The translations under genes were made by a program, and so were the position numbers. A stretch of DNA of 64,000 nt from Longimicrobiaceae bacterium. Lineage in GTDB: Bacteria; Gemmatimonadota; Gemmatimonadetes; Longimicrobiales; Longimicrobiaceae. The stretch is from positions 14,911 through 78,910 of the forward strand of contig JAUJOM010000001.1 of the NCBI GenBank assembly GCA_030447645.1, in the 5' to 3' direction. This document shows, in pieces, positions 1-8,407 of the stretch. Numbering within the stretch: the stretch's first letter is position 1; every line of letters begins with the position of its first letter. Below the pieces are notes generated by a model. That model saw only the letters and a program-made list of their open reading frames with translations, was not told the DNA's origin and did not search any database.

Positions 1-543
1 ATCGAGAACGGGATCGACGGGCTCGTGCACATCTCGGACATGAGCTGGACCAAGCGCATTCAGCATCCGTCCGAGGTGGTAAAGAAGGGCGACGAGGTCG
101 CTGTAGTGGTTCTGGGGGTTGACCCGGAGAACAAGCGGATCTCCCTCGGAATGAAGCAGGCCACCGACGATCCGTTCGAGGATCTTGCGGCGGAGTACCG
201 GATCGGCCAGCTGGTGAACGGCCCGGTGACCCGACTGCAGGACAACGGTGTGGCGGTGGATCTTGGCAACGACCTGGAAGGTTTCGTTCCGACCCAGAAC
301 TTGATGGTACCGAACCTGCAGAACCCCGCCGACCTCTTCGAGGTGGGCGACGAGCTGGTGATGCGCCTGTCGGAGATGGACATCCCGGCGCGCAAGATCG
401 TCCTCGAAGTGCTGGACGTTCCCAAGTTCGAAGGCCGCGTACCGAAGTTGCCTGCGTCAACGGATCCGGCCGAGCAGCCGGAACCTGAACCAGCGGCACC
501 CAAGGCCGATACAGAAGCACCCGCCGAGGCTGTAGAAGGCTAG
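1..543 (+). CDS. rpsA: 30S ribosomal protein S1, C-terminal part
   Basis: The reading frame is already open at base 1, so the gene begins outside the window; 180 codons are visible. Residues 1-52 are the end of one S1 RNA-binding repeat (GLVHISDMSW, then the closing DPENKRISLGMKQ). Residues of about 60-130 form another S1 repeat (GQLVNGPVTRLQDNGVAVDL, then GFVP). The last ~35 residues are a low-complexity tail rich in Pro, Glu and Ala. S1 binds mRNA on the 30S subunit and helps translation start. The frame ends at TAG 541-543, and a hairpin terminator follows. Other S1-repeat proteins are possible, but the multi-repeat layout and Lys-Gln linker fit S1 well. Confidence 0.9.
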   Translation: MENGIDGLVHISDMSWTKRIQHPSEVVKKGDEVAVVVLGVDPENKRISLGMKQATDDPFEDLAAEYRIGQLVNGPVTRLQDNGVAVDLGNDLEGFVPTQNLMVPNLQNPADLFEVGDELVMRLSEMDIPARKIVLEVLDVPKFEGRVPKLPASTDPAEQPEPEPAAPKADTEAPAEAVEG

Positions 544-568
544 AGCTCGCCGGCAATAGCAGATTTAG

Positions 569-598
569 GGGTGTGGAGTTTCGGCTTCACACCCTTTT
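569..598 (+). terminator. Rho-independent terminator after rpsA
   Basis: A 10-bp stem (GGGTGTGGAG at 569-578 with CTTCACACCC at 585-594, one G-U pair) closes a six-base loop and is followed by TTTT. It lies 26 bases after the rpsA stop. The rest of the 543-666 gap holds a small CCCCA/TGGGG inverted repeat and no convincing promoter for the next gene. Confidence 0.85.
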
Positions 599-666
599 GT
601 CGTACTATACCCCACGGAATGGGGACCACGGCTGTCCGGTAACTGCTAACGGGGACGGAATTCAAG

Positions 667-2215
667 ATGTCAATGCGGGTGAAGCTGGAGCATCTGGAGA
701 CACTGCGGCGCCAGGCGGAGCTTGGCGGCGGCGAAAAGCGGATCAAGGCGCAGCACGCACGCGGCAAGCTAGCCGCGCGTGAGCGGCTGGACGTACTCCT
801 CGATCCAGGATCGTTGGTCGAACTGGATCGCTTCGTGGTGCACCGGGCGACGGATTTTGGCCTCGACAAGGAGAAATACCTCGGCGACGGGGTGGTGACC
901 GGGTACGGCGCGATACACGGGCGCCTGGTCTATGTATTTTCGCAGGATTTTACCGTTTTCGGCGGGTCCCTATCGGAGGCGCATGCCGAAAAGATCGTCA
1001 AGATCATGGACATGGCGCTAAAGAATGGCGCACCCGTCGTTGGCCTGAGCGACTCCGGTGGCGCGCGCATCCAGGAAGGCGTCGTTTCGCTCGGCGGTTA
1101 CGCGGACATCTTTTTGCGCAACACCCTGGCATCCGGCGTCATCCCGCAGATCAGCGCCATCCTGGGTCCCTGTGCCGGCGGAGCCGTCTACTCGCCCGCG
1201 ATCACTGATTTCATCTACATGGTCCAGGGCACCAGCTACATGTTCGTGACTGGGCCCAACGTAGTGAAGACGGTGACCCACGAAGACGTTACCATGGAGG
1301 AGCTGGGCGGTGCCGCCACACACGCCGCCAGGTCCGGTGTGGCGCACTTCGCGCTGAAGTCCGAGGTGGAGTGCCTGCACCGCATCCGCAAGCTCTTTGA
1401 ATACATCCCGCAGAACAACGCCGAAGACCCCCCCTACCGCCAGACCGATGATCCCTTCGATCGCGGGGATGAGGATCTACTTGATCTGGTTCCGGATAAC
1501 CCCAACAAGCCGTACGACATGCGTGATGTCATCTCACGCGTGATCGACGACGGTGAATTCTACGAGGTGCACGCGGACTACGCGGGAAACATCCTGTGCG
1601 GCTTCGCCCACATGGGCGGCCACTCGGTAGGAATCGTAGCCAACCAGCCAGCGGTGCTCGCGGGCGTGCTGGACATCGACGCAGCCGTAAAGGGTGCACG
1701 CTTTGTCCGCTTCTGCGATGCCTTCAACATTCCACTCCTAACGTTCGAGGACGTACCGGGCTTCCTGCCGGGCGTGGCGCAGGAGCACGGCGGCATCATC
1801 CGCCATGGAGCCAAGCTGCTCTACGCCTTTTGCGAAGCCACGGTGCCCAAGGTGACGATCATCACCCGCAAGGCGTACGGCGGCGCCTACGACGTGATGA
1901 GCTCCAAGCACATTCGCGGAGACCTGAATTACGCCTGGCCAACCGCCGAGATCGCGGTGATGGGTGCCAAGGGCGCGGTGGAGATCCTGTACCGCCGCGA
2001 AATCGCCGGCTCGGGAATGGCGATGAGGTGGCCGCCTCGAAGCAGCAGGAATACGCCGAACGCTTCGCCAATCCCTTCGCCGCCGCCGCGGCGGCGCTTC
2101 GTGGACGACGTCATCGACCACGTGGAAACCAGGGCTCGCGTGATCAGCGCCTTCGACATGCTGCAAAACAAGCGGGATTCGAATCCGCCTAAAGCACGGC
2201 AACATCCCGCTGTAG
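667..2215 (+). CDS. pccB: Acyl-CoA (propionyl-CoA) carboxylase carboxyltransferase subunit, three frame breaks
   Basis: This is the beta subunit that transfers CO2 from carboxybiotin to propionyl-CoA, giving methylmalonyl-CoA. The N-terminal and C-terminal carboxyltransferase halves are recognisable ([25 protein letters not shown], then [10 protein letters not shown] and [13 protein letters not shown]). The frame is intact to about base 2012. It then needs a one-base loss near 2013-2016, restored near 2083-2098; between them the third frame encodes the family motif [11 protein letters not shown] third break at about 2191 is needed to reach the standard tail KHGNIPL with stop TAG 2213-2215. 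Read without correction, the frame runs to 2277 with a non-family tail. Repaired length is about 515 residues, normal for the family. The biotin carboxylase lies 0.8 kb downstream, with a toxin-antitoxin-like pair between. Confidence 0.85.
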
Positions 2216-2241
2216 CTGGATCAGCACCTGGCGGGCTTCCG

Positions 2242-2270
2242 TTGACACCTGAGGAAGCTTGCTTTACCTT
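2242..2270 (+). promoter_or_regulatory. Promoter of the vapB-vapC pair
   Basis: TTGACA at 2242-2247 and TACCTT at 2265-2270 are separated by exactly 17 bases. The predicted transcript start is near 2277, twelve bases before the vapB GTG codon and just upstream of its ribosome site AAAGGAG (2276-2282). The promoter lies after the true end of pccB (2215), so the pair has its own transcription signal. Confidence 0.7.
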
Positions 2271-2279
2271 GAGGTAAAG
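2262..2279. promoter_or_regulatory. Palindromic operator over the vapB -10 box
   Basis: CTTTACCT (2262-2269) and AGGTAAAG (2272-2279) form a perfect 8-bp inverted repeat with a 2-base centre. It covers the whole -10 box. AbrB-type antitoxins usually repress their own operon by binding such palindromes, so self-regulation is a natural inference; binding itself is not shown. Confidence 0.6.
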
Positions 2280-2288
2280 GAGCAGCCT

Positions 2289-2532
2289 GTGACCATCAAG
2301 CTAAGCAGCAAGTCTCAGATAGTTATTCCGGCAGACGCCGCCGCCGACTCGGTTTGCGGCCGGGCGACCGCCTTTCTATTGAGGTCGAGCGTGACGCCAT
2401 CGTGTTGCGCAAGGCACCAGGATCGGCGCTCGCGGGGTTGGAGGAGTTCATTGGCGACCGGTCTGGGCCGGATACGCGGAGGAGCTTCTGCGTGAGCGCG
2501 TCGAGACCAGCGGGGCTCCACCACCCTCGTGA
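2289..2532 (+). pseudogene. vapB: VapB-like antitoxin (AbrB/SpoVT fold), two frame breaks
   Basis: Translation would start at GTG 2289, six bases after the ribosome site AAAGGAG. The first residues, VTIKLSSKSQIVIPADA, and the continuation RRRLGLRPGDRLSIEVE are a typical AbrB/SpoVT DNA-binding swapped-hairpin domain. They lie in different frames, with one base apparently missing at 2337-2339. A second missing base at 2462-2464 separates GLEEFIGDR from WAGYAEELLRERVETSGAP. The stop TGA 2530-2532 overlaps the toxin start GTG 2529. Repaired length is about 81 residues, right for VapB. As the sequence stands no full protein can be made; it may be a decayed gene or a consensus error. Confidence 0.7.
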
Positions 2533-2988
2533 GCTCCGCGTCGATTGCTGACGGAGCTAGTGTGTACCTCGACACACCCGCCTTCATTTACCATCTCGAA
2601 CACCACGCCCGCTACGGACGGCTCGCCGCCGATCTGTTTTCGCGCGTGCGGACGGGGCTCTTGCGGGCGCACACGTCCGTCCTGAGCTTGACGGAACTGC
2701 TAATGCCGCTGTATCGCCTTGGTAGCACCGGGCGCGCGCAGGGGACTGGCGGCGAGTCTCCGCGCGTACCCGCACTTGGAGTTGCTGGAGGTGGCGGGGC
2801 GGACTGCAGAACATGCGGCTCGTTTGCGCGGTGTGTACAATCTGCATACTCCCGACGCCGTTCACGTCGCGAGCGCGGTTGAAAGTGAGGTGGATTGGCT
2901 CGTCACCAACGATCGCCGGCTCCGTCGCGTGGAGGGTGAAGGTGTTCGCGTTTGGCTCTTTGACGATTACACGGCGCCGGCACCCTGA
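2529..2988 (+). pseudogene. vapC: VapC-like PIN-domain toxin, one frame break
   Basis: GTG 2529 overlaps the antitoxin stop as GTGA. The frame opens with VYLDTPAFIYHLE (first acidic PIN residue) and SVLSLTEL (conserved Glu). It then shifts at about 2731-2741 (one extra or two missing bases), where the sequence is an alternating GC run. The rest continues as YNLHTPDAVHVASA and WLVTNDRRL, carrying the remaining acidic residues of a PIN ribonuclease, and stops at 2986-2988. Repaired length is about 152 residues. VapC toxins cleave RNA and are neutralised by VapB. The assignment to the PIN family is firm; activity is doubtful given the break. Confidence 0.72.
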
Positions 2989-3001
2989 GTCACGGAAAGC
3001 T

Positions 3002-4501
3002 TTGTTCAACAAGATCTTAGTCGCCAACCGCGGGGAAATTGCGCTCCGGATTATCCGCGCCGCGCAGGAGCTGGGTGTCCACACGGTCGCGGTGTACTCG
3101 GAGGCCGACCGCCTCGCTCCGCACGTGCTGGCTGCGGACGAAGCCTACCTGATTGGCCCACCGCCCTCCGCGCAAAGCTATCTGCGAGCCGACGAGCTGA
3201 TCCGCGTCGCCAGGGAAGCCGGCGCCGAGGCCATTCACCCGGGCTACGGCTTCTTGTCCGAGCGCGCGCCCTTCATGCGAGCAGTGAAGGAAGCGGGTCT
3301 GGTGTTCATCGGGCCCCCGGCGGACGCCGTGGAGGCGATGGGGGACAAGACCGAAGCCCGCAAGCGAGCCACGGCGGCGGGCGTTCCGGTGGTTCCGGGG
3401 ACGACCGAGCCGCTGGCGGATGCCGCCGAAGCCGAGCGAGTTGCGGCGAAGGTTGGCTATCCGGTGCTTCTCAAGGCCGCGGCCGGTGGGGGCGGGAAGG
3501 GGATGCGCATTGTGCGCACTCACGAGGAAACGGCAGCTGCATTCAGCGCCGCCAGCCGCGAGGCACTGGGAGCCTTTGGGGACGGCTCGGTGTATGTCGA
3601 AAAGTTCCTAGAGGGTCCACGCCACATCGAGATTCAGCTGCTGGCCGACCAGCACGGAAACGTGCTGCACCTCGGGGAGCGTGAGTGTTCCATCCAGCGA
3701 CGGCACCAGAAGCTTATCGAAGAAGCGCCGTCGGCGGTGCTTACGCCCGAGGAGCGTGCCGCCATGGGCTCTACGGCGGTTGCGGCTGCGCGTGCGGTCG
3801 GCTACGAGGGTGCCGGCACGGTTGAGTTCCTTTACCAGGACGGTGAATTCTTCTTTCTGGAGATGAACACCCGCATCCAGGTGGAGCACCCCGTCACGGA
3901 ACTGGTGACGGGAATCGATCTGGTGCAGTGGCAGATTCGAGTCGCCGCCGGCGAACGGCTCCCGTTCACGCAGGAGCAGATAGCGTTCACCGGCCACGCC
4001 ATCGAGTGCCGGATCACCTCCGAAGACCCCTTCAATGGTTTTCTGCCGTCCACCGGACGCATTCAGCTGCTGGAGGTGCCCACCGGCCCCGGCGTCCGCT
4101 GGGACGGCGGCATCACAGCCGGCTACGAGGTGGGGCTCTTTTACGATCCCATGCTCGCCAAGCTGATCGTTCATGCGCCCACACGGGAGCAGGCGATCGA
4201 GCGTATGAAGCGCGCACTGCTGGAGCTGCGGGTGGTGGGCGTGGACACCAGCGTGCCCTTCCACCTGCGCGTCATGGACGAGCCGGATTTCCGCGCGGGG
4301 CGTCTGGACATCAAGTACCTGGATCGTCACGAAGCCGAGCTTTTGAGCCCGGGTGCCGAGGAGATGCAGATCCAGGCAGTGGCCCTCGCGGCTGCGATGC
4401 TGGAAGAAGAGCATCGTACCCGCCGCTCCGCGCAGCGAATGCAGGCGGGTAGCGGCACAACTCGTGGATGGAAGCAGCGCGGCGGGTGGCGGGCGGGGTG
4501 A
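3002..4501 (+). CDS. pccA: Biotin carboxylase subunit of acyl-CoA (propionyl-CoA) carboxylase
   Basis: This ATP-grasp enzyme carboxylates biotin on a separate carrier protein using bicarbonate and ATP. Order: biotin carboxylase N-domain (KILVANRGEIALRIIRAA), ATP-binding loop with KAAAGGGGKGMR, then the catalytic stretch MNTRIQVEHPVTE, and the C-domain. The chosen start is TTG 3002, directly before FNKILVANRG, with GGAAAG just upstream; no better start exists in frame. At 499 residues it is AccC-like and has no fused biotin domain, which fits the separate carrier at 5809-6306. Its stop overlaps the next gene by GTGA. The last ~50 residues (RTRRSAQRMQAGSG) are not family-conserved. Confidence 0.92.
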   Translation: MFNKILVANRGEIALRIIRAAQELGVHTVAVYSEADRLAPHVLAADEAYLIGPPPSAQSYLRADELIRVAREAGAEAIHPGYGFLSERAPFMRAVKEAGLVFIGPPADAVEAMGDKTEARKRATAAGVPVVPGTTEPLADAAEAERVAAKVGYPVLLKAAAGGGGKGMRIVRTHEETAAAFSAASREALGAFGDGSVYVEKFLEGPRHIEIQLLADQHGNVLHLGERECSIQRRHQKLIEEAPSAVLTPEERAAMGSTAVAAARAVGYEGAGTVEFLYQDGEFFFLEMNTRIQVEHPVTELVTGIDLVQWQIRVAAGERLPFTQEQIAFTGHAIECRITSEDPFNGFLPSTGRIQLLEVPTGPGVRWDGGITAGYEVGLFYDPMLAKLIVHAPTREQAIERMKRALLELRVVGVDTSVPFHLRVMDEPDFRAGRLDIKYLDRHEAELLSPGAEEMQIQAVALAAAMLEEEHRTRRSAQRMQAGSGTTRGWKQRGGWRAG

Positions 4502-5799
4502 AACGCTCCCGTCGCGCGCCGTCCCGCGCAACGCCGGTGCAGGTGCGGATCGACTCCATCGCCGCCGGCGGTGAGGGCGTGGGGCGCCTTGCGGACGGAC
4601 GGGTCGTGTTTGCACACCGCACCGCACCCGGTGATCTCGCGGAGCTGGTTCTGCAGGAGGAGCACCCCCGCTGGGCGCGCGCCCGTCTCGCGCGGGTGCT
4701 GGAGCCCTCCACGGAGCGGCGGCCAGCACCCTGCCGCTTTTACGCCGACTGCGGCGGCTGCACTGTGGAGCATCTCACCTATCCCGCGCAGCTTCGTGCC
4801 AAGAGCCGGATCGTCGCGGACGCGCTCAACCGGATCGGCGGCCTGGACGTTGCACCACCGGAGGTGGCGCCCTCACCCCGGGAGCATCGCTATCGCAATC
4901 GGGTGTCGTTCGCCCTGCGGCGCCTGCACGACGGCCGCGTGGTGGCTGGTTTTCACGCCATCGGCGACCCACACCGCATCGTGGAGATCGATGGCGACTG
5001 TTTGTTGATGGAGGAGCCCGTCGGTAGGGCCTGGGACGCATTGCGCAGGCACTGGGGTCCGGGTGCTGACCGACTGCCAGGCGGTCCTCAGCTCCGTCTC
5101 ACCCTTCGGGCGAGCGCTGGCGGGGAAGTTTCGCTCCTGGTGGAGGGCGGCGCCTCCCGGGGGAAAGCTGAAGAGCTGATCGCCCTGGTGCCGGGGCTGG
5201 TCGCCGTCTGGCATCAGACCGCCGGGGCCGGCACCGAGCTGATCGCCGGTGCGCCCGGGCTGCCGGAGTCCTGGGGCGACGAAACGGTGGAGCTCACCGG
5301 CGCAGCCTTTCTGCAGGTGAATCGCGGCGCGGCGGCACTGCTCGAAGCGCACGTGGCGGAGGCAGCCGGGAGCGTCGCGGGCTTACGGGTGGTGGATGCA
5401 TACTGCGGTGTGGGGCTCCATGCACGGCGCTTCGCGCGCGAGGGAGCGAGGGTGATCGGCCTGGAGCTGGACCCGCAGGCGGTCGCCGAAGCGCGGCGTG
5501 CCGCGCCCGCCGGTGCATCGTTCGAGCGCGGGGCCGTCGAGTCCTTGCTTCCGGGGCGTCTTCCCGCCGATCTGGTGATCCTCAACCCACCCCGGGCGGG
5601 CATTGCCCCGGAGGCGGCAGCAGCGCTGCAGGCATCCCCGCCCGAAAAGCTGATCTACATCTCCTGCGATCCCGCCACTCTGGCGCGAGATCTGAAGCGC
5701 ATGGACGCTCTGCGCGTGACCAGCCTGCGCGCTTTTGATCTCTTTCCGCAGACGGCACACGTCGAAACCGTGGCGGTATTATCTCCGAACCGGGTGTGA
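4498..5799 (+). CDS. TrmA/RumA-type 23S rRNA (uracil-5-)-methyltransferase
   Basis: This is a SAM-dependent RNA uracil C5 methyltransferase. Residues 10-70 form a TRAM RNA-binding domain (IDSIAAGGEGVGRL). CRFYADCGGC plus the later IDGDC supply four cysteines for the 4Fe-4S cluster of the RlmC/RlmD group. VVDAYCGVGLHA is the SAM-binding motif, NPPRAG follows, and IYISCDPATLARDL contains the catalytic Cys. The start is taken as GTG 4498, overlapping the upstream stop as GTGA; the frame is also open from an ATG at 4468 inside the carboxylase gene. It sits inside the propionyl-CoA cluster with no obvious metabolic link. The exact target uridine cannot be told from sequence. Confidence 0.88.
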   Translation: MKRSRRAPSRATPVQVRIDSIAAGGEGVGRLADGRVVFAHRTAPGDLAELVLQEEHPRWARARLARVLEPSTERRPAPCRFYADCGGCTVEHLTYPAQLRAKSRIVADALNRIGGLDVAPPEVAPSPREHRYRNRVSFALRRLHDGRVVAGFHAIGDPHRIVEIDGDCLLMEEPVGRAWDALRRHWGPGADRLPGGPQLRLTLRASAGGEVSLLVEGGASRGKAEELIALVPGLVAVWHQTAGAGTELIAGAPGLPESWGDETVELTGAAFLQVNRGAAALLEAHVAEAAGSVAGLRVVDAYCGVGLHARRFAREGARVIGLELDPQAVAEARRAAPAGASFERGAVESLLPGRLPADLVILNPPRAGIAPEAAAALQASPPEKLIYISCDPATLARDLKRMDALRVTSLRAFDLFPQTAHVETVAVLSPNRV

Positions 5800-5808
5800 A
5801 CCGCACTC

Positions 5809-6306
5809 ATGCGTTACTATGTCTCCATAGCTGATCGGGTAGTCGAGGTGGACCTTTCCGGCGCCGTTCCCATCGTTGATGGGACGCCGGTACCGGCCGA
5901 CCTGACTGCCCTTCCCGGAACGGGAGTCCGCCATCTGCTCGCCGGTGGAGCATCACACCCCTTCCTGGCGCAACCCGGTGACCGGAGGGGCCGCTGGCAG
6001 ATCACGCTGGGGGGCGTTCGGTTCGCCGCGGATGCGGTGGACGAGCGGACCCGTGCGATCCGGGAGATGACCGGCACCGGCGAGGAGGAAACGGAGAAGG
6101 TGATTTCGGCACCCATGCCGGGGCTGGTCATCAAGGTGGAGGTCGAGATCGGACAGCAGGTCCGAGCTGGGCAGGGCCTGGTGATCGTGGAAGCAATGAA
6201 GATGGAGAATGAGCTTAAGGCTCCCGCCGATGGGGTCGTCGCGCGAATTGAGGTGGAACCCGGCCGTACGGTCGAAAAGGGAGCCACGCTTATCGTACTC
6301 GAGTAG
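5809..6306 (+). CDS. Biotin carboxyl carrier protein of the acyl-CoA carboxylase
   Basis: A 165-residue protein whose C-terminal half (about 95-165) is a biotinyl/lipoyl domain: APMPGLVIKVEVEIGQQV, then EAMKMEN with the biotinylated Lys, then LKAPADGVV. The N-terminal half (RYYVSIADRVVEVDL) resembles the small beta domain that precedes the biotin domain in fused propionyl-CoA carboxylase alpha chains. It would shuttle carboxybiotin between the products at 3002-4501 and 667-2215. In this genome the carboxylase is thus split into three chains. The gene follows the RNA methyltransferase by nine bases and precedes the mutase by 18. Confidence 0.92.
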   Translation: MRYYVSIADRVVEVDLSGAVPIVDGTPVPADLTALPGTGVRHLLAGGASHPFLAQPGDRRGRWQITLGGVRFAADAVDERTRAIREMTGTGEEETEKVISAPMPGLVIKVEVEIGQQVRAGQGLVIVEAMKMENELKAPADGVVARIEVEPGRTVEKGATLIVLE

Positions 6307-6324
6307 TCGCTCGCAACCAAGCCT

Positions 6325-8013
6325 ATGAATGAGACGCACGTAGTCCCCAACATCGGGGAGGATCCGGGGACAACCGGGCCCGCCGTCGACGGCAAGGCGG
6401 GATGGGTGGCACGCATTGCGCCCGGCCTGTCCAAGCACCCGGAGCGGCGGGAGGGCTTTGCGGGCACCAGTGGCATCGAGGTGGATCGCCTGTACACTCC
6501 CGCGGAGGTGGAGGGGCTGGATTACGAGCGGGACCTCGGCTACCCGGGCGAGTACCCGTTCACGCGTGGCATCCAGCCTACCATGTACCGGGGTCGCTTC
6601 TGGACGATGCGGCAGTATGCGGGCTTTGGCACCGCCGACGATACCAACCGCCGCTTTCACCACCTGCTGAACGCGGGGCAGACGGGGCTTTCCACCGCCT
6701 TCGACCTTCCGACCCAGATGGGGTACGACTCGGATCATCCCATGGCCGCGGGCGAGGTCGGACGGGTGGGGGTGGCGATTGACACGGTGGCGGACATGCG
6801 GAAGCTGCTGCACGACATTCCGCTGGACAGGGTTTCCACGTCGATGACCATCAACGCCACAGCGTCCATCCTGCTCGCCTTCTACATCGCCATCGCCGAT
6901 GAGCAGGGGATTCCGCGCTCAAAGATCTCCGGTACGATCCAGAACGACATCTTGAAGGAGTACATCGCTCGCGGCACCTATGTGTTCCCGGTGGAGCCGA
7001 GTCTTCGCTTGATTACGGACATCTTCGCCTTTTGCAACACGGAGGTGCCGCGCTGGAATACCATCTCGATTTCCGGCTATCACATCCGTGAAGCCGGCTC
7101 GACGGCCGCTCAGGAGATCGCCTTCACCTTTGCCAACGCCCTTGAGTACGTCCGCCGCGCGATCGCGGCCGGGCTGGATGTCAACCGCTTCGCGCCGCGC
7201 CTTTCGTTCTTTTTCGCCTCGCACAACGACCTGTTCGAGGAGGTCGCCAAGTTCCGCGCAGCACGGCGCCTGTGGGCGCGCCTGATGCGCGAACGCTTCG
7301 GCGCATCGGATGACGCGGCCCGGTTGCGCTTCCACACACAGACCGGTGGCGTTACGCTGCAGGCGCAGCAGCCGCTCAACAACGTGGTACGCGTGACGGT
7401 TCAGGCCCTTGCGGCGACGCTCGGTGGAACGCAGTCGCTGCACACCAATGGCTACGACGAGGCACTTTCGCTTCCGACGGCGCAGGCCGCGACGCTGGCG
7501 CTCCGCACACAGCAGGTCCTCGCCCACGAATCCGGCATAGGCGATACCGTGGACCCACTCGCCGGCTCCTATTACGTGGAGTCGCTGACCAGCGCCGTGG
7601 AGGAGAAAGCGCGGGAGTATCTCGACAAGATCGAGGAGATGGGTGGCGCGGCGGAGGGGATCGCCTACATGCAGGAGGAGATCCATCGTGCCGCCTACGA
7701 GCATCAGATCGCGGTGGAGCGTGGGGACCGCGTGATCATTGGAGTCAACCGTTTTTCTGAGCGGGACGAGCCGTTCGACCTGGGGCAGCCTGACTTTTCG
7801 GCCCTGGAACGAAGCCAGCGCGCGCAGCTCACCGCCATCAAGGCCGAGCGTAACGATGTGGAGGTCAGCAGTCGCCTTGCTGCCATCCGCTCCGCCGCGC
7901 GCGGAGGCGAGAACTTGATGCCAGCCATCATCGACGCGGTGAAAGCCACCGTTTCGCTGGGTGAGATCAGTGACGCGCTCCGCGCGGAGTGGGGTACGTA
8001 CCGGCCGGTTTGA
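6325..8013 (+). CDS. mcmA1: Methylmalonyl-CoA mutase, large catalytic subunit (no B12 domain)
   Basis: The TIM-barrel domain of the adenosylcobalamin mutase that turns (R)-methylmalonyl-CoA into succinyl-CoA. Motifs: [59 protein letters not shown] and [10 protein letters not shown]. The Tyr in RQYAGF and the Arg in EYIARGTY match the residues that select methylmalonyl-CoA; isobutyryl-CoA mutases have Phe and Gln there. At 562 residues it ends before the cobalamin-binding domain and no DxHxxG motif is present. A separate small B12 subunit must therefore be encoded elsewhere; it is not in this window, nor is the epimerase. Context with the carboxylase genes supports propionyl-CoA assimilation. 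Confidence 0.93.
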   Translation: MNETHVVPNIGEDPGTTGPAVDGKAGWVARIAPGLSKHPERREGFAGTSGIEVDRLYTPAEVEGLDYERDLGYPGEYPFTRGIQPTMYRGRFWTMRQYAGFGTADDTNRRFHHLLNAGQTGLSTAFDLPTQMGYDSDHPMAAGEVGRVGVAIDTVADMRKLLHDIPLDRVSTSMTINATASILLAFYIAIADEQGIPRSKISGTIQNDILKEYIARGTYVFPVEPSLRLITDIFAFCNTEVPRWNTISISGYHIREAGSTAAQEIAFTFANALEYVRRAIAAGLDVNRFAPRLSFFFASHNDLFEEVAKFRAARRLWARLMRERFGASDDAARLRFHTQTGGVTLQAQQPLNNVVRVTVQALAATLGGTQSLHTNGYDEALSLPTAQAATLALRTQQVLAHESGIGDTVDPLAGSYYVESLTSAVEEKAREYLDKIEEMGGAAEGIAYMQEEIHRAAYEHQIAVERGDRVIIGVNRFSERDEPFDLGQPDFSALERSQRAQLTAIKAERNDVEVSSRLAAIRSAARGGENLMPAIIDAVKATVSLGEISDALRAEWGTYRPV

Positions 8014-8025
8014 AGCTACGGCCGG

Positions 8026-8054
8026 TTGCTCGCGCCGCAGCAACGGATTAGCTT
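8026..8054 (+). promoter_or_regulatory. Promoter of the FmdB-like gene / argS
   Basis: TTGCTC (8026-8031) and TAGCTT (8049-8054) are 17 bases apart, in the 79-base gap after the mutase gene. The predicted start near 8061 leaves a leader of about 32 bases rich in A and T. The spacing and the TAnnTT -10 box match the other promoters in the window. Confidence 0.55.
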
Positions 8055-8092
8055 GTTCGGTTCCGCCTACAAGAAATAAAAGGTTTTTAGCA

Positions 8093-8407
8093 ATGCCCAC
8101 GTACGAGTATCGCTGCCCATCGTGTGGCAGCGACTTTGAAAAGTTTCAGCGCATGTCGGATGATCCCGGCGCGGATTGTCCAAGCTGCGGTGCACCGGCG
8201 CAGCGTCGCCTCTCGGGTGGGGCGGGACTGCTCTTCAAGGGGTCCGGCTTTTACATCACCGATTACCGGGGTGAAGGATACAAAAAGGCCGCCGGCGCTG
8301 ACAAACCCGACACGGGCGGCTCGAAGTCGGGCGACAGCAAGCCCGGCGACGGCAAGTCCGGGAACAGTAAGCCGTCCGCCAGCAGCACATCCGCTTCCAG
8401 TGACTGA
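8093..8407 (+). CDS. FmdB-type zinc-ribbon protein
   Basis: A 104-residue protein. MPTYEYRCPSCGSDFE and ADCPSCGAPAQRRLSGG give two CxxC knuckles of a small zinc ribbon (residues 1-45), the hallmark of the FmdB family of putative regulators. LLFKGSGFYITDY is also typical. The C-terminal ~45 residues are a disordered tail of Ser, Gly, Lys and Asp repeats (KSGDSKPGDGKSGNSKP). The start ATG 8093 is the only one that gives the conserved N-terminus. It abuts argS (stop 8405-8407, next ATG 8408), so the two are probably co-transcribed. The biochemical role of the family is not settled. Confidence 0.85.
   Translation: MPTYEYRCPSCGSDFEKFQRMSDDPGADCPSCGAPAQRRLSGGAGLLFKGSGFYITDYRGEGYKKAAGADKPDTGGSKSGDSKPGDGKSGNSKPSASSTSASSD

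Noticed and set aside
605-630. CCCCA/TGGGG hairpin and TACTAT box as a pccB promoter
   Set aside because: The stem is only five base pairs, and there is no TTG at the proper distance from TACTAT; I could not support a promoter.
2171-2190. tRNA T-arm-like sequence (GCGGGATTCGAATCCGCC)
   Set aside because: It lies inside the pccB coding sequence (NKRDSNPP), and no acceptor, D or anticodon arm can be formed around it.
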